Shown here: one piece after another, positions 19,546 through 26,525 of the stretch | Numbering within the stretch: the first letter of the stretch is position 1 | Layout of the letters: each line of letters begins with the position of its first letter | Assembly: GCA_913776195.1 (NCBI GenBank) | Contig: CAJYMH010000017.1 | Span: 28,002-92,001 of the forward strand | Length of the DNA stretch: 64,000 nucleotides | From: an uncultured Caulobacter sp. | GTDB taxonomy: Bacteria; Pseudomonadota; Alphaproteobacteria; Caulobacterales; Caulobacteraceae | Direction: 5' to 3' | The notes under the pieces: model-generated | Seen by the model: the letters and a program-made list of their open reading frames with translations, nothing else | Database searches by the model: none | Told to the model about the DNA's origin: nothing | Translations under genes and position numbers: made by a program

Positions 19546-19847
19546 TGCGCTCGGCTAGGGCCCCGGTGACGTGCTCTGACAGCGGCGAGCGCGGTCGCCG
19601 AGGCGTCGGCGATCGGGAGCTCGACTCGCGTGGAAGGCTCACCGCGAGCCGGGAGTCTGTCAATCAGGGCGTCCAGATCGCGACGGCGGTACCGCAGGAG
19701 GCGCAGTCCCATGTCGATCGGCTTGACGCCGTGCAGGTTTGCGAAGGCCTTGAAGGTGGCGACGCTGATGCCGCAGCAGTAGAGGGCTGCGGTGTCCGCA
19801 TCCATCAGAGCCGGCCAGTCCGGCAGCTGGGCAAGGTCGGTCTTCAT
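19542..19847 (-). CDS. Excisionase-like winged-helix DNA-binding protein
   Basis: A 101-residue protein with a MerR/AlpA-like helix-turn-helix at residues 10-65: ALMDADTAALYCCGISVATF, then LRLLRYRRRDLDALIDRLP. This layout and the position directly upstream of int suggest a recombination directionality factor (Xis), or a regulator of int. The overlap with int is ATGA, so int translation probably depends on it. Confidence 0.7.
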   Translation of the reverse strand: MKTDLAQLPDWPALMDADTAALYCCGISVATFKAFANLHGVKPIDMGLRLLRYRRRDLDALIDRLPARGEPSTRVELPIADASATALAAVRARHRGPSRAQ

Positions 19848-20086
19848 GCGGCGGACTGCTCCGCCTTCTCCAAGAGGCGAGCACCGTCTTCCAGAGCCTG
19901 TGCCCGGGCGGAGTAGAAGGTGGCGTCCTGCCGGGCCCGGCTGGCGGATGCGCGCGCATCACTCGCCTTCGGCTCGAACGACTGGGTCTCCGCCGAGCGG
20001 TCGAGCATTTCGGCGCGAGCCGTCGCAGCCGTCGCGCAGCCCGTCTGTTCCTTCGCCATGCGCCGGAGGATCTCGGCCGAGCTCAT
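19844..20086 (-). CDS. Unknown small alpha-helical protein
   Basis: 80 residues, rich in Ala, Glu and Arg, predicted as helices with coiled-coil character (ASRARQDATFYSARAQALED, GARLLEKAEQ). No family recognised. Overlaps both neighbours by 4 bases in the early operon. Confidence 0.6.
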   Translation of the reverse strand: MSSAEILRRMAKEQTGCATAATARAEMLDRSAETQSFEPKASDARASASRARQDATFYSARAQALEDGARLLEKAEQSAA

Positions 20087-20322
20087 GCGGCGTGGCCTTC
20101 AGCACGCGGACGACGCCGGCGGCACTGAACCTCGAGCACGCCGGCGAAGCGGCCTTCGCCCTGTTGGCAGCTGACCAGGCCTCGGCGCTCCATGTCGAAG
20201 GCGACCTCCTGATAGTCCGGGGACATTAGGTGGACGATGGTCTTGCCGTGCGACCGGACGACGTCCAGGCGCATCTCGATGTCACCCTCGATCGTGCAGG
20301 GTGTGCGGCGGATCTCAGTCAC
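20083..20322 (-). CDS. Unknown small protein
   Basis: 79 residues; the middle (MRLDVVRSHGKTIVHLMSPD) looks like beta strands, the end is strongly basic (VQCRRRRPRAEGHA). Not recognised. It overlaps its neighbours by 4 bases on each side. Confidence 0.6.
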   Translation of the reverse strand: MTEIRRTPCTIEGDIEMRLDVVRSHGKTIVHLMSPDYQEVAFDMERRGLVSCQQGEGRFAGVLEVQCRRRRPRAEGHAA

Positions 20323-20831
20323 GCGGCCTCTCCGATTCCAGAGGCGAGCCGGTCGATCAGCTCAGCAGCGGCCGCGTGGCGGCCCGCTTCGTCCTCGGCC
20401 GTGGCGGCCATGTCCCGGTAACGGCGGGCGTTGGCCGCCAGCTGGGGCTTGTGGGCCATGCCGTCGGCGGTGGCGCAGGCGTTGGCGGCGCGCAGCGTGG
20501 CGTCGGCCGCCATCCGGCTATGCCAGTCCTTCAGCTCGCCAACGCCCATGCCGGGCGCCGCCGGCGTCGGGCGCCCGGCGCCGATCGGGCCGAAACCGAT
20601 CGCGACGTGAGTGTGGGCGACGCCGAACTCCTCCTCGGACAGAAGGAAGGTGATCTGGCGTTCTTCAACCTGGCCGGTGTAGGCCTCGCTCCCGGGATCG
20701 AACTCCTTCAGGACCACAATGTCGCCCAGGGCGAAGTCGCGGTCGTTCAGCCGGATCTCGAAGTTCTTCGTGCCGTCGCGGATAGCCGCGAAGTACTTCG
20801 GCCAGGTCTTCAGCTCATGACGCTTGGTCAT
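20319..20831 (-). CDS. DUF3850 / ASCH-PUA-like protein
   Basis: 170 residues. The first 75 match the DUF3850 pattern, a small PUA/ASCH-like RNA-binding fold: HELKTWPKYFAAIRDGTKNF, EIRLNDRDFALGDIVVLKEF, YTGQVEERQITFLL. The C-terminal half is a separate helical region (AADATLRAANACATADGMAH, then ARRYRDMAATAEDEAGRHAA). Such proteins are common in phage early regions, with no proven role. The fusion of the two parts may be specific to this phage group. Confidence 0.75.
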   Translation of the reverse strand: MTKRHELKTWPKYFAAIRDGTKNFEIRLNDRDFALGDIVVLKEFDPGSEAYTGQVEERQITFLLSEEEFGVAHTHVAIGFGPIGAGRPTPAAPGMGVGELKDWHSRMAADATLRAANACATADGMAHKPQLAANARRYRDMAATAEDEAGRHAAAAELIDRLASGIGEAA

Positions 20832-21076
20832 CGCGAGGCTCTTTCAGCTTGGCGCCGATCCCATTCGGCGGCGTGGGTAGGGCAGAGGTCCTTGTGCTCG
20901 GCCGGGACGTGCGTGCAGGCGGTGCAGATCTTCGCGTCACAGGTCCCGCCCTCGACTTTCCAGTCGCAAAGGAGGTCCGCTCGGCGCCCGGATCCGCAGC
21001 TGCAGGCCTTGAAGCGCGGCCGCGACATGCAGACGATGGCGTTGCCCGTCGGGGTGCTGACGCGCACGCAGGGCAT
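20828..21076 (-). CDS. Cysteine-rich, probably zinc-binding protein
   Basis: 82 residues with two CxC/CxxC-like clusters: CSCGSGRRADLLCDW and CDAKICTACTHVPAEHKDLC, enough for one or two zinc sites. Not recognised beyond being a typical phage zinc-finger protein. Overlaps its downstream neighbour by 4 bases. Confidence 0.65.
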   Translation of the reverse strand: MPCVRVSTPTGNAIVCMSRPRFKACSCGSGRRADLLCDWKVEGGTCDAKICTACTHVPAEHKDLCPTHAAEWDRRQAERASR

Positions 21077-21372
21077 CAGGCTCTCCCGACGGTGCCTGTG
21101 TCGCGCAGCTGCTTCTGGGCGCGCATCTGCGGAAGCATCGTGTCGACGGTCGCGGTGACGATCCGGCGGATCGTTGCGTCATCCGCCTCGATCGCGAAGC
21201 GCAGCGCCCCGCCGATGGCGCCGATGAGGATCGCGGCCCCGTCGGCTTCTTCGCTTCCAGCGTGGCCGTTCAGCTGAACATGCAGGCGCTGAAGGAGACA
21301 GCAGACCTGGCTGGAGACCAGCGCGCAATGAAGCTGATACTCGTCGCCCTGGACTTGATGAGGTGGCTCCAC
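21076..21372 (-). CDS. Unknown protein
   Basis: 98 residues; a hydrophobic central stretch (GAAILIGAIGGALRFAIEAD) and a C-terminal helix (DDATIRRIVTATVDTMLPQM). No family recognised. Its last base is shared with the next start. Confidence 0.55.
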   Translation of the reverse strand: MEPPHQVQGDEYQLHCALVSSQVCCLLQRLHVQLNGHAGSEEADGAAILIGAIGGALRFAIEADDATIRRIVTATVDTMLPQMRAQKQLRDTGTVGRA

Positions 21373-21373
21373 G

Positions 21374-21607
21374 TCAGGCTCTCCCAGCGGGAGCGCCGCT
21401 ACCCTCGGCGCTCATCGCGATACAGGCTTCGGTAATCTGCTCGATAAGCTGCAGGGCGGCCGCCGGCGGCATGGCCGCCATGGCGAAGATCTCGTCGTTG
21501 TCGTCGATCAGCTGGACACAGACCTTGCCAGTCTTAGAGGTGACTGCCCCGACACCCGCTGCGAGGCGGATGTCGTCGCTGAATTCGAGCAGCGCTGTGC
21601 GGGGCAT
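21374..21607 (-). CDS. Unknown small acidic protein
   Basis: 77 residues: a beta-like first half (ALLEFSDDIRLAAGVGAVTS, KVCVQLIDDNDEIFAMA) and a C-terminal helix (LQLIEQITEACIAM). Not recognised. It starts one base after the XRE regulator stop. Confidence 0.55.
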   Translation of the reverse strand: MPRTALLEFSDDIRLAAGVGAVTSKTGKVCVQLIDDNDEIFAMAAMPPAAALQLIEQITEACIAMSAEGSGAPAGRA

Positions 21608-21608
21608 G

Positions 21609-22022
21609 TCAGGCGGCCCGCTTCACGTCGGTTTCTTCGCCGTCATCCACGCAGGACTGGGCGAACCGCAGCAACGCTTTGCGCTGGCGTTCAGGCATCT
21701 TCAGGTATGCCCTGGCCAGGTCGAGGCCGCCGCTCGCGCTCGCGAGTGCATTGAGCGGATCCTGCGCGAGGTCCCTGGCGTCGTACTCCTCAAGGCCGGC
21801 GAAGTAGTGGCCGACCGGCACGCCCTGATGTTTCGCGATCTCGTAGAGCTTCGAGGCGGAGACGCGGTTCACGCCGCGCTCGTACTTCTGGACCTGCTGG
21901 AACGTCAGCCCCAGAGCCTCGGCGAGTTCGGTCTGGCTGTCGCCCATGACCTTGCGTCGTGCGCGGATTCGCGAGCCCACCAGGATGTCAGTGGCGTGAG
22001 GGGTCTTATCTTCGGCCGACAT
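21609..22022 (-). CDS. XRE-family transcriptional regulator
   Basis: 137 residues with a classical helix-turn-helix: IRARRKVMGDSQTELAEALG, then LTFQQVQKYERGVNRVSASK (about 16-60). The form with GLTFQQVQKYERG and a C-terminal helix (MPERQRKALLRFAQSC) is widespread in Alphaproteobacteria. It is probably a secondary regulator in the early operon, since a separate CI-like gene exists at 24159. Confidence 0.85.
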   Translation of the reverse strand: MSAEDKTPHATDILVGSRIRARRKVMGDSQTELAEALGLTFQQVQKYERGVNRVSASKLYEIAKHQGVPVGHYFAGLEEYDARDLAQDPLNALASASGGLDLARAYLKMPERQRKALLRFAQSCVDDGEETDVKRAA

Positions 22023-22031
22023 GCGGGCCTC

Positions 22032-22121
22032 CTAGTTCAGGTGAAAGACGATGAGCGCCAGTGCGACTCCGCCGGCGACGACGGCTAGGCACAGGGCGTT
22101 GTGGGCGTGGTCAGGAAGCAC
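22032..22121 (-). CDS. Possible 29-residue membrane peptide
   Basis: GTG-initiated frame coding LPDHAHNALCLAVVAGGVAL, then ALIVFHLN: one membrane helix. It fills the only gap in an otherwise overlapping operon, overlapping the upstream gene by 11 bases and ending 9 bases before the XRE gene. The ribosome site is weak, so this is tentative. Confidence 0.35.
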   Translation of the reverse strand: MLPDHAHNALCLAVVAGGVALALIVFHLN

Positions 22122-22392
22122 GGCGGCGGCGCCCCAGCAGGAACAGCCCTTGGTTTGTCCACCAAGCACCAGCTTCGCGGACAGCAGACGAGACCGTCGC
22201 CCTTGGAGATGCTTCGGCCAGCTGCTCAGTGTGAGCGCCGACCAAGGCCAGCCGCAGGAGCTCGTCGACGAGACCGCGTGGGCTTCCGTTCCAGTGTACC
22301 GCGCCCGTCAGGCCGTTGGTCGTCTGCAGCTCGAGCGCCTTGTCGGCATGCGTGGTCAGCAGGACTTGGATGTCTTCTCGCCGCAGCGTCAT
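22111..22392 (-). CDS. Unknown protein
   Basis: 93 residues starting TLRREDIQVLLTTHADKALE. The start at 22392 is fixed by the ATGA overlap with the membrane protein stop; longer upstream readings would run antisense to codons of that gene. A LVDELLRLALVGAHTEQLAE helix and a basic C-terminus (LFLLGRRRRAS) are visible. Not recognised. Confidence 0.6.
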   Translation of the reverse strand: MTLRREDIQVLLTTHADKALELQTTNGLTGAVHWNGSPRGLVDELLRLALVGAHTEQLAEASPRATVSSAVREAGAWWTNQGLFLLGRRRRAS

Positions 22393-22538
22393 GGCAGGTG
22401 CGCTCCCGCCAGCTGCAGGAGGATGAGCACGCCGGTGACGGTAAGGCAGACGCTGAGGACGACCCACTTGCCGACCGACAGCAGTGTCGGGCGCGGACGA
22501 CGGCGGCCGCTGACCTCGAAGGGATAGCGACTGGTCAT
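22389..22538 (-). CDS. Small single-pass membrane protein
   Basis: 49 residues: basic N-terminus (TSRYPFEVSGRRRPRPTL) and one membrane helix (VVLSVCLTVTGVLILLQLAG). Start and stop both overlap neighbours in ATGA fashion, which supports translation. Function unknown. Confidence 0.6.
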   Translation of the reverse strand: MTSRYPFEVSGRRRPRPTLLSVGKWVVLSVCLTVTGVLILLQLAGAHLP

Positions 22539-22645
22539 GGACGACGTCTCCGGACATCGAGGGCGACCCACGCGATCAGGACCTGGTCGTGGAGCAGCCG
22601 CCGATAGTGGTCGTAGTTGCGGGCTTTGAGGGCGATCGCGGTCAT
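22535..22645 (-). CDS. 36-residue basic peptide
   Basis: Reads TAIALKARNYDHYRRLLHDQ, then VLIAWVALDVRRRRP. The ATG overlaps the upstream stop and its TGA overlaps the downstream ATG, so the frame is tied into the coupled operon at both ends. Not recognised. Confidence 0.5.
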   Translation of the reverse strand: MTAIALKARNYDHYRRLLHDQVLIAWVALDVRRRRP

Positions 22646-23142
22646 GCGGCCCTCGCGGCTTCAGCGAGGACAGGGCCCAACTGCTGCTTGGCAGTCTCCG
22701 TTAGGCCCCACAGCGCGACGGGACCATGGGTGCCCTTGTCCACGCGCTCGACGAACCCAGAGGTCCTCATTTCGAACAGGAGGCTCTCAGGCGCGGCGGC
22801 GTCTGGAACGAACTGGCGCAAGGCGTCGGTCGTGTAGTGCCCGCCGGCGAGTGTTTCGAGGATCCGCCGCTTCTTGGTGCCAACACGGGGGAGGGCGATG
22901 ATCGGCTTCTTGCCGTTGGTCGGCTCGAAGGCGCCGTAGATCAGGGCGGCAAGGGTCTTGCCGTCGTCCGTGGCCGCCTGGTCTGCGGCGATCGGGTCGA
23001 GGTCGGCCAGGACGGCCCAGCAGAAGCGCTTCAGCTCGTTGGCGCTCACGCGGACTCGGTCCGCCGGCGCACCGGCCTCGAGGTGGATGTGGATCACCGA
23101 GAGGTCCCGGGTCCGGCGTTCATGACGGAGACGAGCGCTCAT
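22642..23142 (-). CDS. Unknown protein with a probable winged-helix C-terminus
   Basis: 166 residues from ATG 23142. The C-terminal part (TKKRRILETLAGGHYTTDAL, ESLLFEMRTSGFVERVD, ALWGLTETAKQQLGPVL) reads like a winged helix. The N-terminal half (VSANELKRFCWAVLADLDPI) is helical. Possibly a phage DNA-binding protein; no family name can be given. Confidence 0.6.
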   Translation of the reverse strand: MSARLRHERRTRDLSVIHIHLEAGAPADRVRVSANELKRFCWAVLADLDPIAADQAATDDGKTLAALIYGAFEPTNGKKPIIALPRVGTKKRRILETLAGGHYTTDALRQFVPDAAAPESLLFEMRTSGFVERVDKGTHGPVALWGLTETAKQQLGPVLAEAARAA

Positions 23143-23360
23143 CGGATGATCCAAAGGAAGGCCGCGCCACCACCGAAAGCCGCGATGGCGAAGGCCAGCC
23201 GCGCCGCGTGGCGCAAAACGTTGACGGGAAGGCGGTTGCGGCAGCGGTCGCGGGCCGTCGCCGGCGGCGCGTTGTCGTTGGCGCAGGCGAAGGTGGTGCG
23301 CAGCTGGACGACGACGTCCTGCAGCTGACCGGCCGAGGCGAGGTGGACAACGTCGCCCAT
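23139..23360 (-). CDS. Unknown protein with C-terminal membrane helix
   Basis: 73 residues: soluble start (GDVVHLASAGQLQDVVVQLR), a basic middle (ARDRCRNRLPVNVLRHAARL) and one C-terminal hydrophobic helix (AFAIAAFGGGAAFLWII). Overlaps the next gene by 4 bases. Confidence 0.6.
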   Translation of the reverse strand: MGDVVHLASAGQLQDVVVQLRTTFACANDNAPPATARDRCRNRLPVNVLRHAARLAFAIAAFGGGAAFLWIIR

Positions 23361-23362
23361 GG

Positions 23363-23635
23363 TCAGGCAGCCTTCAGCGCGGCGAGCTCTGCCATCAGCT
23401 CGCGACCGCGCTCAGGCGTGACGGGCGGGTGGCCGTAGATCTCGGCGTAGAGCTCGTCCTTGTCCTTCCAGTTGGAGAACACCGAACCGGTGGACAGTCG
23501 GGCGTGATCGGCGATCCGGCGGATGGTGGTCGCCTCGTAGCCGTAAACATTGAACAGGGTGCGGGCGGCGGCGAGCACTGTGGCGCGGGTGGCCTTCTTG
23601 GCCTTCTGGCGCCGGTTGACCTTGGGCGCGGCCAT
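23363..23635 (-). CDS. TetR-type DNA-binding domain without ligand domain
   Basis: 90 residues that match only the N-terminal helix-turn-helix of TetR regulators: ATRATVLAAARTLFNVYGYE, then ATTIRRIADHARLSTGSVFS, NWKDKDELYAEIYG. TetR proteins are usually near 200 residues with a C-terminal ligand/dimer domain, which is missing here; only a short helix follows. The gene is intact in the operon (1 base after the GapR-like gene), so this looks like a natural short form. Confidence 0.8.
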   Translation of the reverse strand: MAAPKVNRRQKAKKATRATVLAAARTLFNVYGYEATTIRRIADHARLSTGSVFSNWKDKDELYAEIYGHPPVTPERGRELMAELAALKAA

Positions 23636-23636
23636 A

Positions 23637-23903
23637 TCAGAGGCCTCCCAGGGCGGAGAGGTACAGGTCGAGGATGGCTTCCTCTTCCTGGCGCTTGGCG
23701 CGGTCCTTCTTCAGCAGGCGGACCACCTGGCGGAGGATCTTCACGTCGAAGCCGTTGCCCTTAGCCTCGGCGTAGACCTCCTTGATCTGCTCGGCGATCT
23801 CCGCCTTCTCGGTCTCGAGGCGCTCGATCCGATCGAGGATGGATTTCAGCTGGCCCTGGGCCGTGCTGTTCAAAACATCAACGCTTGCACTGTCGTCGGC
23901 CAT
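23637..23903 (-). CDS. GapR-like DUF2312 nucleoid protein, phage-encoded
   Basis: 88 residues matching DUF2312, the family of Caulobacter GapR, a homotetramer that clamps overtwisted AT-rich DNA and supports replication with topoisomerases. Conserved parts: [46 protein letters not shown] and [13 protein letters not shown]. Length is about that of GapR (89). It is the first gene of the leftward early operon, just downstream of two CI-type operators, so it is expected to be strongly made after induction. The start is ATG 23903 with GGGGGT upstream. Confidence 0.88.
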   Translation of the reverse strand: MADDSASVDVLNSTAQGQLKSILDRIERLETEKAEIAEQIKEVYAEAKGNGFDVKILRQVVRLLKKDRAKRQEEEAILDLYLSALGGL

Positions 23904-24004
23904 GCGGACCCCCAAGGTGTCCGCCGGGCCCGGTGACTAGGGCCGTTCAGGGGGAGCATTCGTCACCGCGGGATTGCGGCTCCGGGCCCGGAAGACGATG
24001 CAAT

Positions 24005-24019
24005 GTGCCCAGCAGGCAC
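24005..24019. promoter_or_regulatory. Repressor operator OL1 (GTGCC-N5-GGCAC)
   Basis: GTGCCCAGCAGGCAC, perfect 5-bp arms. It lies in the 255-base region between the CI-like gene and the leftward operon. Confidence 0.7.
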
Positions 24020-24039
24020 AATACAAGTCAAGCGGGAAA

Positions 24040-24054
24040 GTGCCCAATAGGCAC
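24040..24054. promoter_or_regulatory. Repressor operator OL2 (GTGCC-N5-GGCAC)
   Basis: GTGCCCAATAGGCAC, identical to the copy at 24532 and 35 bp from OL1 start to start. An AT-rich patch (CAATACAAG) lies between them, where the leftward promoter is expected. Confidence 0.75.
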
Positions 24055-24158
24055 ATGCAAGATTTGGTAACCACGAACGGCGTTCATCACCAATGAGGCG
24101 CTTCGTCCCATGGTGGTCTTGCGGAGTGCGGAAATCCAGAGCGTGCGAAGGGGGCGGG

Positions 24159-24461
24159 CTAGACTGGGACGCTAATCAGAGTGTGCGCAATCTGGACCAA
24201 CTGAGCACGTTGAGCGGGGCTCAGCTGGTCGTACACCTGCCAAAGTTTCTCGGGGTCGGTGGGGTCTCTGGCTAGCAAATCCGCGGGCGTCACCCCTAGG
24301 GCGTCGGCTGCCGTCTCAAGGAACACCTGGTCGTACTTGCGATTGCCGTTCTCGATTTTCGACACGTACGAGCGCTCGCGCCCTACGGCTTCTGCGAAGG
24401 CCTCTTGGGATAGCCCCCTGGCTTCGCGCCACTTTCGAATGAAATGGGGGACTTGCCTCAT
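24159..24461 (-). CDS. CI-like repressor (XRE helix-turn-helix)
   Basis: 100 residues from ATG 24461. The helix-turn-helix reads FIRKWREARGLSQEAFAEAV, then GRERSYVSKIENGNRKYDQV (about 8-50), followed by a short C-terminal helix (KLWQVYDQLSPAQRAQLVQI). There is no LexA-like cleavage domain, so release from repression is not by simple self-cleavage. An operator copy covers its own start codon and others flank the gene on both sides, consistent with autoregulation and control of both early promoters. Confidence 0.85.
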   Translation of the reverse strand: MRQVPHFIRKWREARGLSQEAFAEAVGRERSYVSKIENGNRKYDQVFLETAADALGVTPADLLARDPTDPEKLWQVYDQLSPAQRAQLVQIAHTLISVPV

Positions 24462-24467
24462 AGGCAC
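24453..24467. promoter_or_regulatory. Operator copy over the CI start codon
   Basis: TTGCCTCATAGGCAC: the right arm GGCAC and most of the spacer match the other operators; the left arm has one mismatch. It covers the CI-like ATG (24459-24461). A weaker half site (GGCAC) lies at 24507-24511. Confidence 0.6.
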
Positions 24468-24531
24468 ACTTTCCCCTTTACACCGCGTCGCGGTTAGGCC
24501 CGCACAGGCACACCCCCGCTTGACTCGGAGC

Positions 24532-24546
24532 GTGCCCAATAGGCAC
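24532..24546. promoter_or_regulatory. Repressor operator OR (GTGCC-N5-GGCAC)
   Basis: GTGCCCAATAGGCAC, 10 bases before the Cro-like ATG. It must overlap the rightward promoter or its ribosome site. Identical in all 15 bases to the copy at 24040. Confidence 0.75.
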
Positions 24547-24556
24547 AAGTCGATTC

Positions 24557-24772
24557 ATGACGCTGTCGGAGTGGATGAAGGAGCGAAGCTGGACGGATGA
24601 GGCTATGGCCGAAGCCGTCGACGTTTCGCGGCCGTACATCACCAAGCTTCGCAATGGAAAGCGGACGCCTTCAATTCGAGTTGCGCTTGCCATTGAAGAG
24701 CTGACCAAGGGCCGCGTCGCCCCGTCGTCGTTCAACCGCGGCCGCGCCGCCCAGGCACAGGTCTGCGCATGA
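24557..24772 (+). CDS. Cro-like helix-turn-helix protein
   Basis: 71 residues: LSEWMKERSWTDEAMAEAVD, then VSRPYITKLRNGKRTPSIRV, a compact XRE-type helix-turn-helix with a basic tail. It is divergent from the CI-like gene and first of the rightward genes, the classic Cro position. Its stop overlaps the next start (ATGA). Confidence 0.82.
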   Translation: MTLSEWMKERSWTDEAMAEAVDVSRPYITKLRNGKRTPSIRVALAIEELTKGRVAPSSFNRGRAAQAQVCA

Positions 24773-24984
24773 GCGACGTTGCGGCCGAGGCAGCTGAGGA
24801 GTTCGCAGGCGACGTCCGCCGCCAGACTTCCGCCCTTGATATGCGGATCCGCCGGATCATCCGCGAGGAGATCCGGCGCGAGATCCGCACAGGCGCCATC
24901 GCTGCGAGTCTCCGGTCTGACCTGGACCGAAGCGTCGAGGACTTGATCATCGAAGGCCAAGCCCGCCTGAAGGCGGTGTCTTAG
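24769..24984 (+). CDS. Unknown highly charged helical protein
   Basis: 71 residues; an alternating Arg/Glu helix (DMRIRRIIREEIRREIRTGA) dominates. Coupled to the Cro-like gene. Not recognised. Confidence 0.6.
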   Translation: MSDVAAEAAEEFAGDVRRQTSALDMRIRRIIREEIRREIRTGAIAASLRSDLDRSVEDLIIEGQARLKAVS

Positions 24985-25302
24985 ATGGCGGCCTTCACCC
25001 AGCTGCAGCGCAAGGAGATCGGTCGCATTGTCGCCGAGGCGATTGCGGTCGACCGCGCGGAACGTGCGGCGATTTTGGCCGAGCATCTCCGCCTCGATCT
25101 CAACGCACTGCCGGACGGGCCCTACGAGGCATGGGCCACTCTTGCTGCGCTGCGTGCGCAGTTGGATGCCAGCCACCGATCTTCGGCGGTGATGGCCGAT
25201 TGGGACGACGTGAGGTTGGCCGCCGCTCAGGAGTCCCTGGACGACGCTATCGCGATCGTCGACCGAGCTCGCCCAGATCGCACGGAACCCGCAGATGTTT
25301 AG
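24985..25302 (+). CDS. Unknown early protein
   Basis: 105 residues, mostly helical (LQRKEIGRIVAEAIAVDRAE, RAAILAEHLRLDLNALPDGP, YEAWATLAALRAQLDASH). It starts immediately after the previous stop. Converges with the minus-strand gene at 25304. Not recognised. Confidence 0.6.
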   Translation: MAAFTQLQRKEIGRIVAEAIAVDRAERAAILAEHLRLDLNALPDGPYEAWATLAALRAQLDASHRSSAVMADWDDVRLAAAQESLDDAIAIVDRARPDRTEPADV

Positions 25303-25303
25303 G

Positions 25304-25546
25304 TCATCGCGGTATGCCGATGTGGGCCCTAATCGTCCCTTGCAGACGGTCCAGGTTCTTACTGACCAGAGCGGTGAATTCCGGTGCTCGGTCGGTATTG
25401 TTGATCGCGTTGTCGGCGATCTTGCGAACGTCGGCCAGCAGCTCCAGCGCGTCCGGACGGTCTTTGAGCATCTGGCCGATGAGCGCTGCGAGCAGCATCT
25501 CCTGGGCCACAACATTGGCGAGCGTTTGGTCCGCCTGATCCGCCAT
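25304..25546 (-). CDS. Unknown helical protein
   Basis: 80 residues from ATG 25546 (ADQADQTLANVVAQEMLLAA). The chain is one long set of helices (LIGQMLKDRPDALELLADVR, FTALVSKNLDRLQGTIRAH). An upstream in-frame start at 25612 would add residues of no clear likeness. GAGAGAC upstream supports 25546. Confidence 0.6.
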   Translation of the reverse strand: MADQADQTLANVVAQEMLLAALIGQMLKDRPDALELLADVRKIADNAINNTDRAPEFTALVSKNLDRLQGTIRAHIGIPR

Positions 25547-25583
25547 TTCAGTCTCTCCGTGGTTGATTCGATACCCTCCACGG

Positions 25584-25826
25584 TCAGGCGCCCCGTCGAT
25601 CCTGTCGAGCATTGCAGGGTCGGCGGGGTAGCGCCCCGGCCGGCGACATAGCCATGATCGGGCTCGGGCGCTTGTTGTACCTCGCCCTTGCCCAATCCAG
25701 ACCGGCCTGGCCAGGCGTGTTCCTGATTCGATCTATTTTTTCGCGCGCGGCGGGTGAGTTGTCCTCCGCTCGCCGCCGCCTGATGTCGCGCCTGGCCCGC
25801 GACCGCGAACGACCGCGCCCCGCCAC
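25584..25826 (-). CDS. Unknown basic protein
   Basis: 80 residues, GTG start. The central part (EDNSPAAREKIDRIRNTPGQ, then AGLDWARARYNKRPSPI) reads like a genuine basic helical protein; both ends are Arg-rich. An alternative plus-strand frame (25612-25830) covers the same DNA but looks less protein-like. Probably transcribed with the gene at 25304. Confidence 0.45.
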   Translation of the reverse strand: MAGRGRSRSRARRDIRRRRAEDNSPAAREKIDRIRNTPGQAGLDWARARYNKRPSPIMAMSPAGALPRRPCNARQDRRGA

Positions 25827-26099
25827 CTAACAGCACATCCGTGACGGCGGTCCCCAGTTTCGAAGCCGGAACCGCCGCCACTTCATCCTCATCGATTCCG
25901 ACCACGGACGACGCCCCGCGCACTGCTCTCGCAGCGCGTGGACTGTTGCCCGCCTCGGTCGCATAAGGCCCCGCTTCCTACCATGGGAATGCGAACGGTC
26001 CCTTATTGCGTCTGAGCGGCAGCGCCCCGCGCGCCGTGAGCGCCACCGTGCGCGCCTGGTCGTCGCTCGTCAGCCGGAATTCCGTTCGGAGATTCCGCC

Positions 26100-26525
26100 A
26101 TGGACGCTGTGCGCCATGCGACGCTCGCCCGTCAGCTCATCGAAGCTTGCGGGGGAGCGACCCAGGTTGCGGGCGATGCCTGCCGCCTGGAAAAGACGCG
26201 CCTTTACGAGTGCTGCGACCCCGGATCCGGGGCGTTCCTGCCGGCCGACGTGATCGTTGACCTGGAGAGCTACTGCGGGGAGCCGATCTACTCGCGCGCC
26301 ATGGTCGAGCACAGACCGGCACGCGAAGAGGTCCAGGGCCTGGTCGACGAGACTAGCGACGGTACCGAGTTGATGGCCGGCTTGCAGGCGCTCGCCCGCC
26401 GCGCTGCCGCCGACGGCACGATCGACGCCAAGGAGCGCGCGTCGATCTTCGCGGTCCTCGAGACGATCGAGGAGAAGACCCGCAAGATCCGCGCGGCCGC
26501 CGCCGCACCGGGGGCGCGGCCATGA
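26100..26525 (+). CDS. CII-like phage regulatory protein
   Basis: 141 residues. The N-terminal 70 (HATLARQLIEACGGATQVAG, DACRLEKTRLYECCDPGSGA, FLPADVIVDLESYCGEPIYS) match the pattern of phage regulatory proteins annotated CII-like: a helix-turn-helix with a following helix. The C-terminal half is a long helix pair. It begins the replication block after a 273-base non-coding stretch (25827-26099) in which I saw no other feature. Confidence 0.65.
   Translation: MDAVRHATLARQLIEACGGATQVAGDACRLEKTRLYECCDPGSGAFLPADVIVDLESYCGEPIYSRAMVEHRPAREEVQGLVDETSDGTELMAGLQALARRAAADGTIDAKERASIFAVLETIEEKTRKIRAAAAAPGARP

Noticed and set aside
25612..25830. Plus-strand frame of 72 codons
   Set aside because: Overlaps a more protein-like minus-strand gene, has no ribosome site and no domain.
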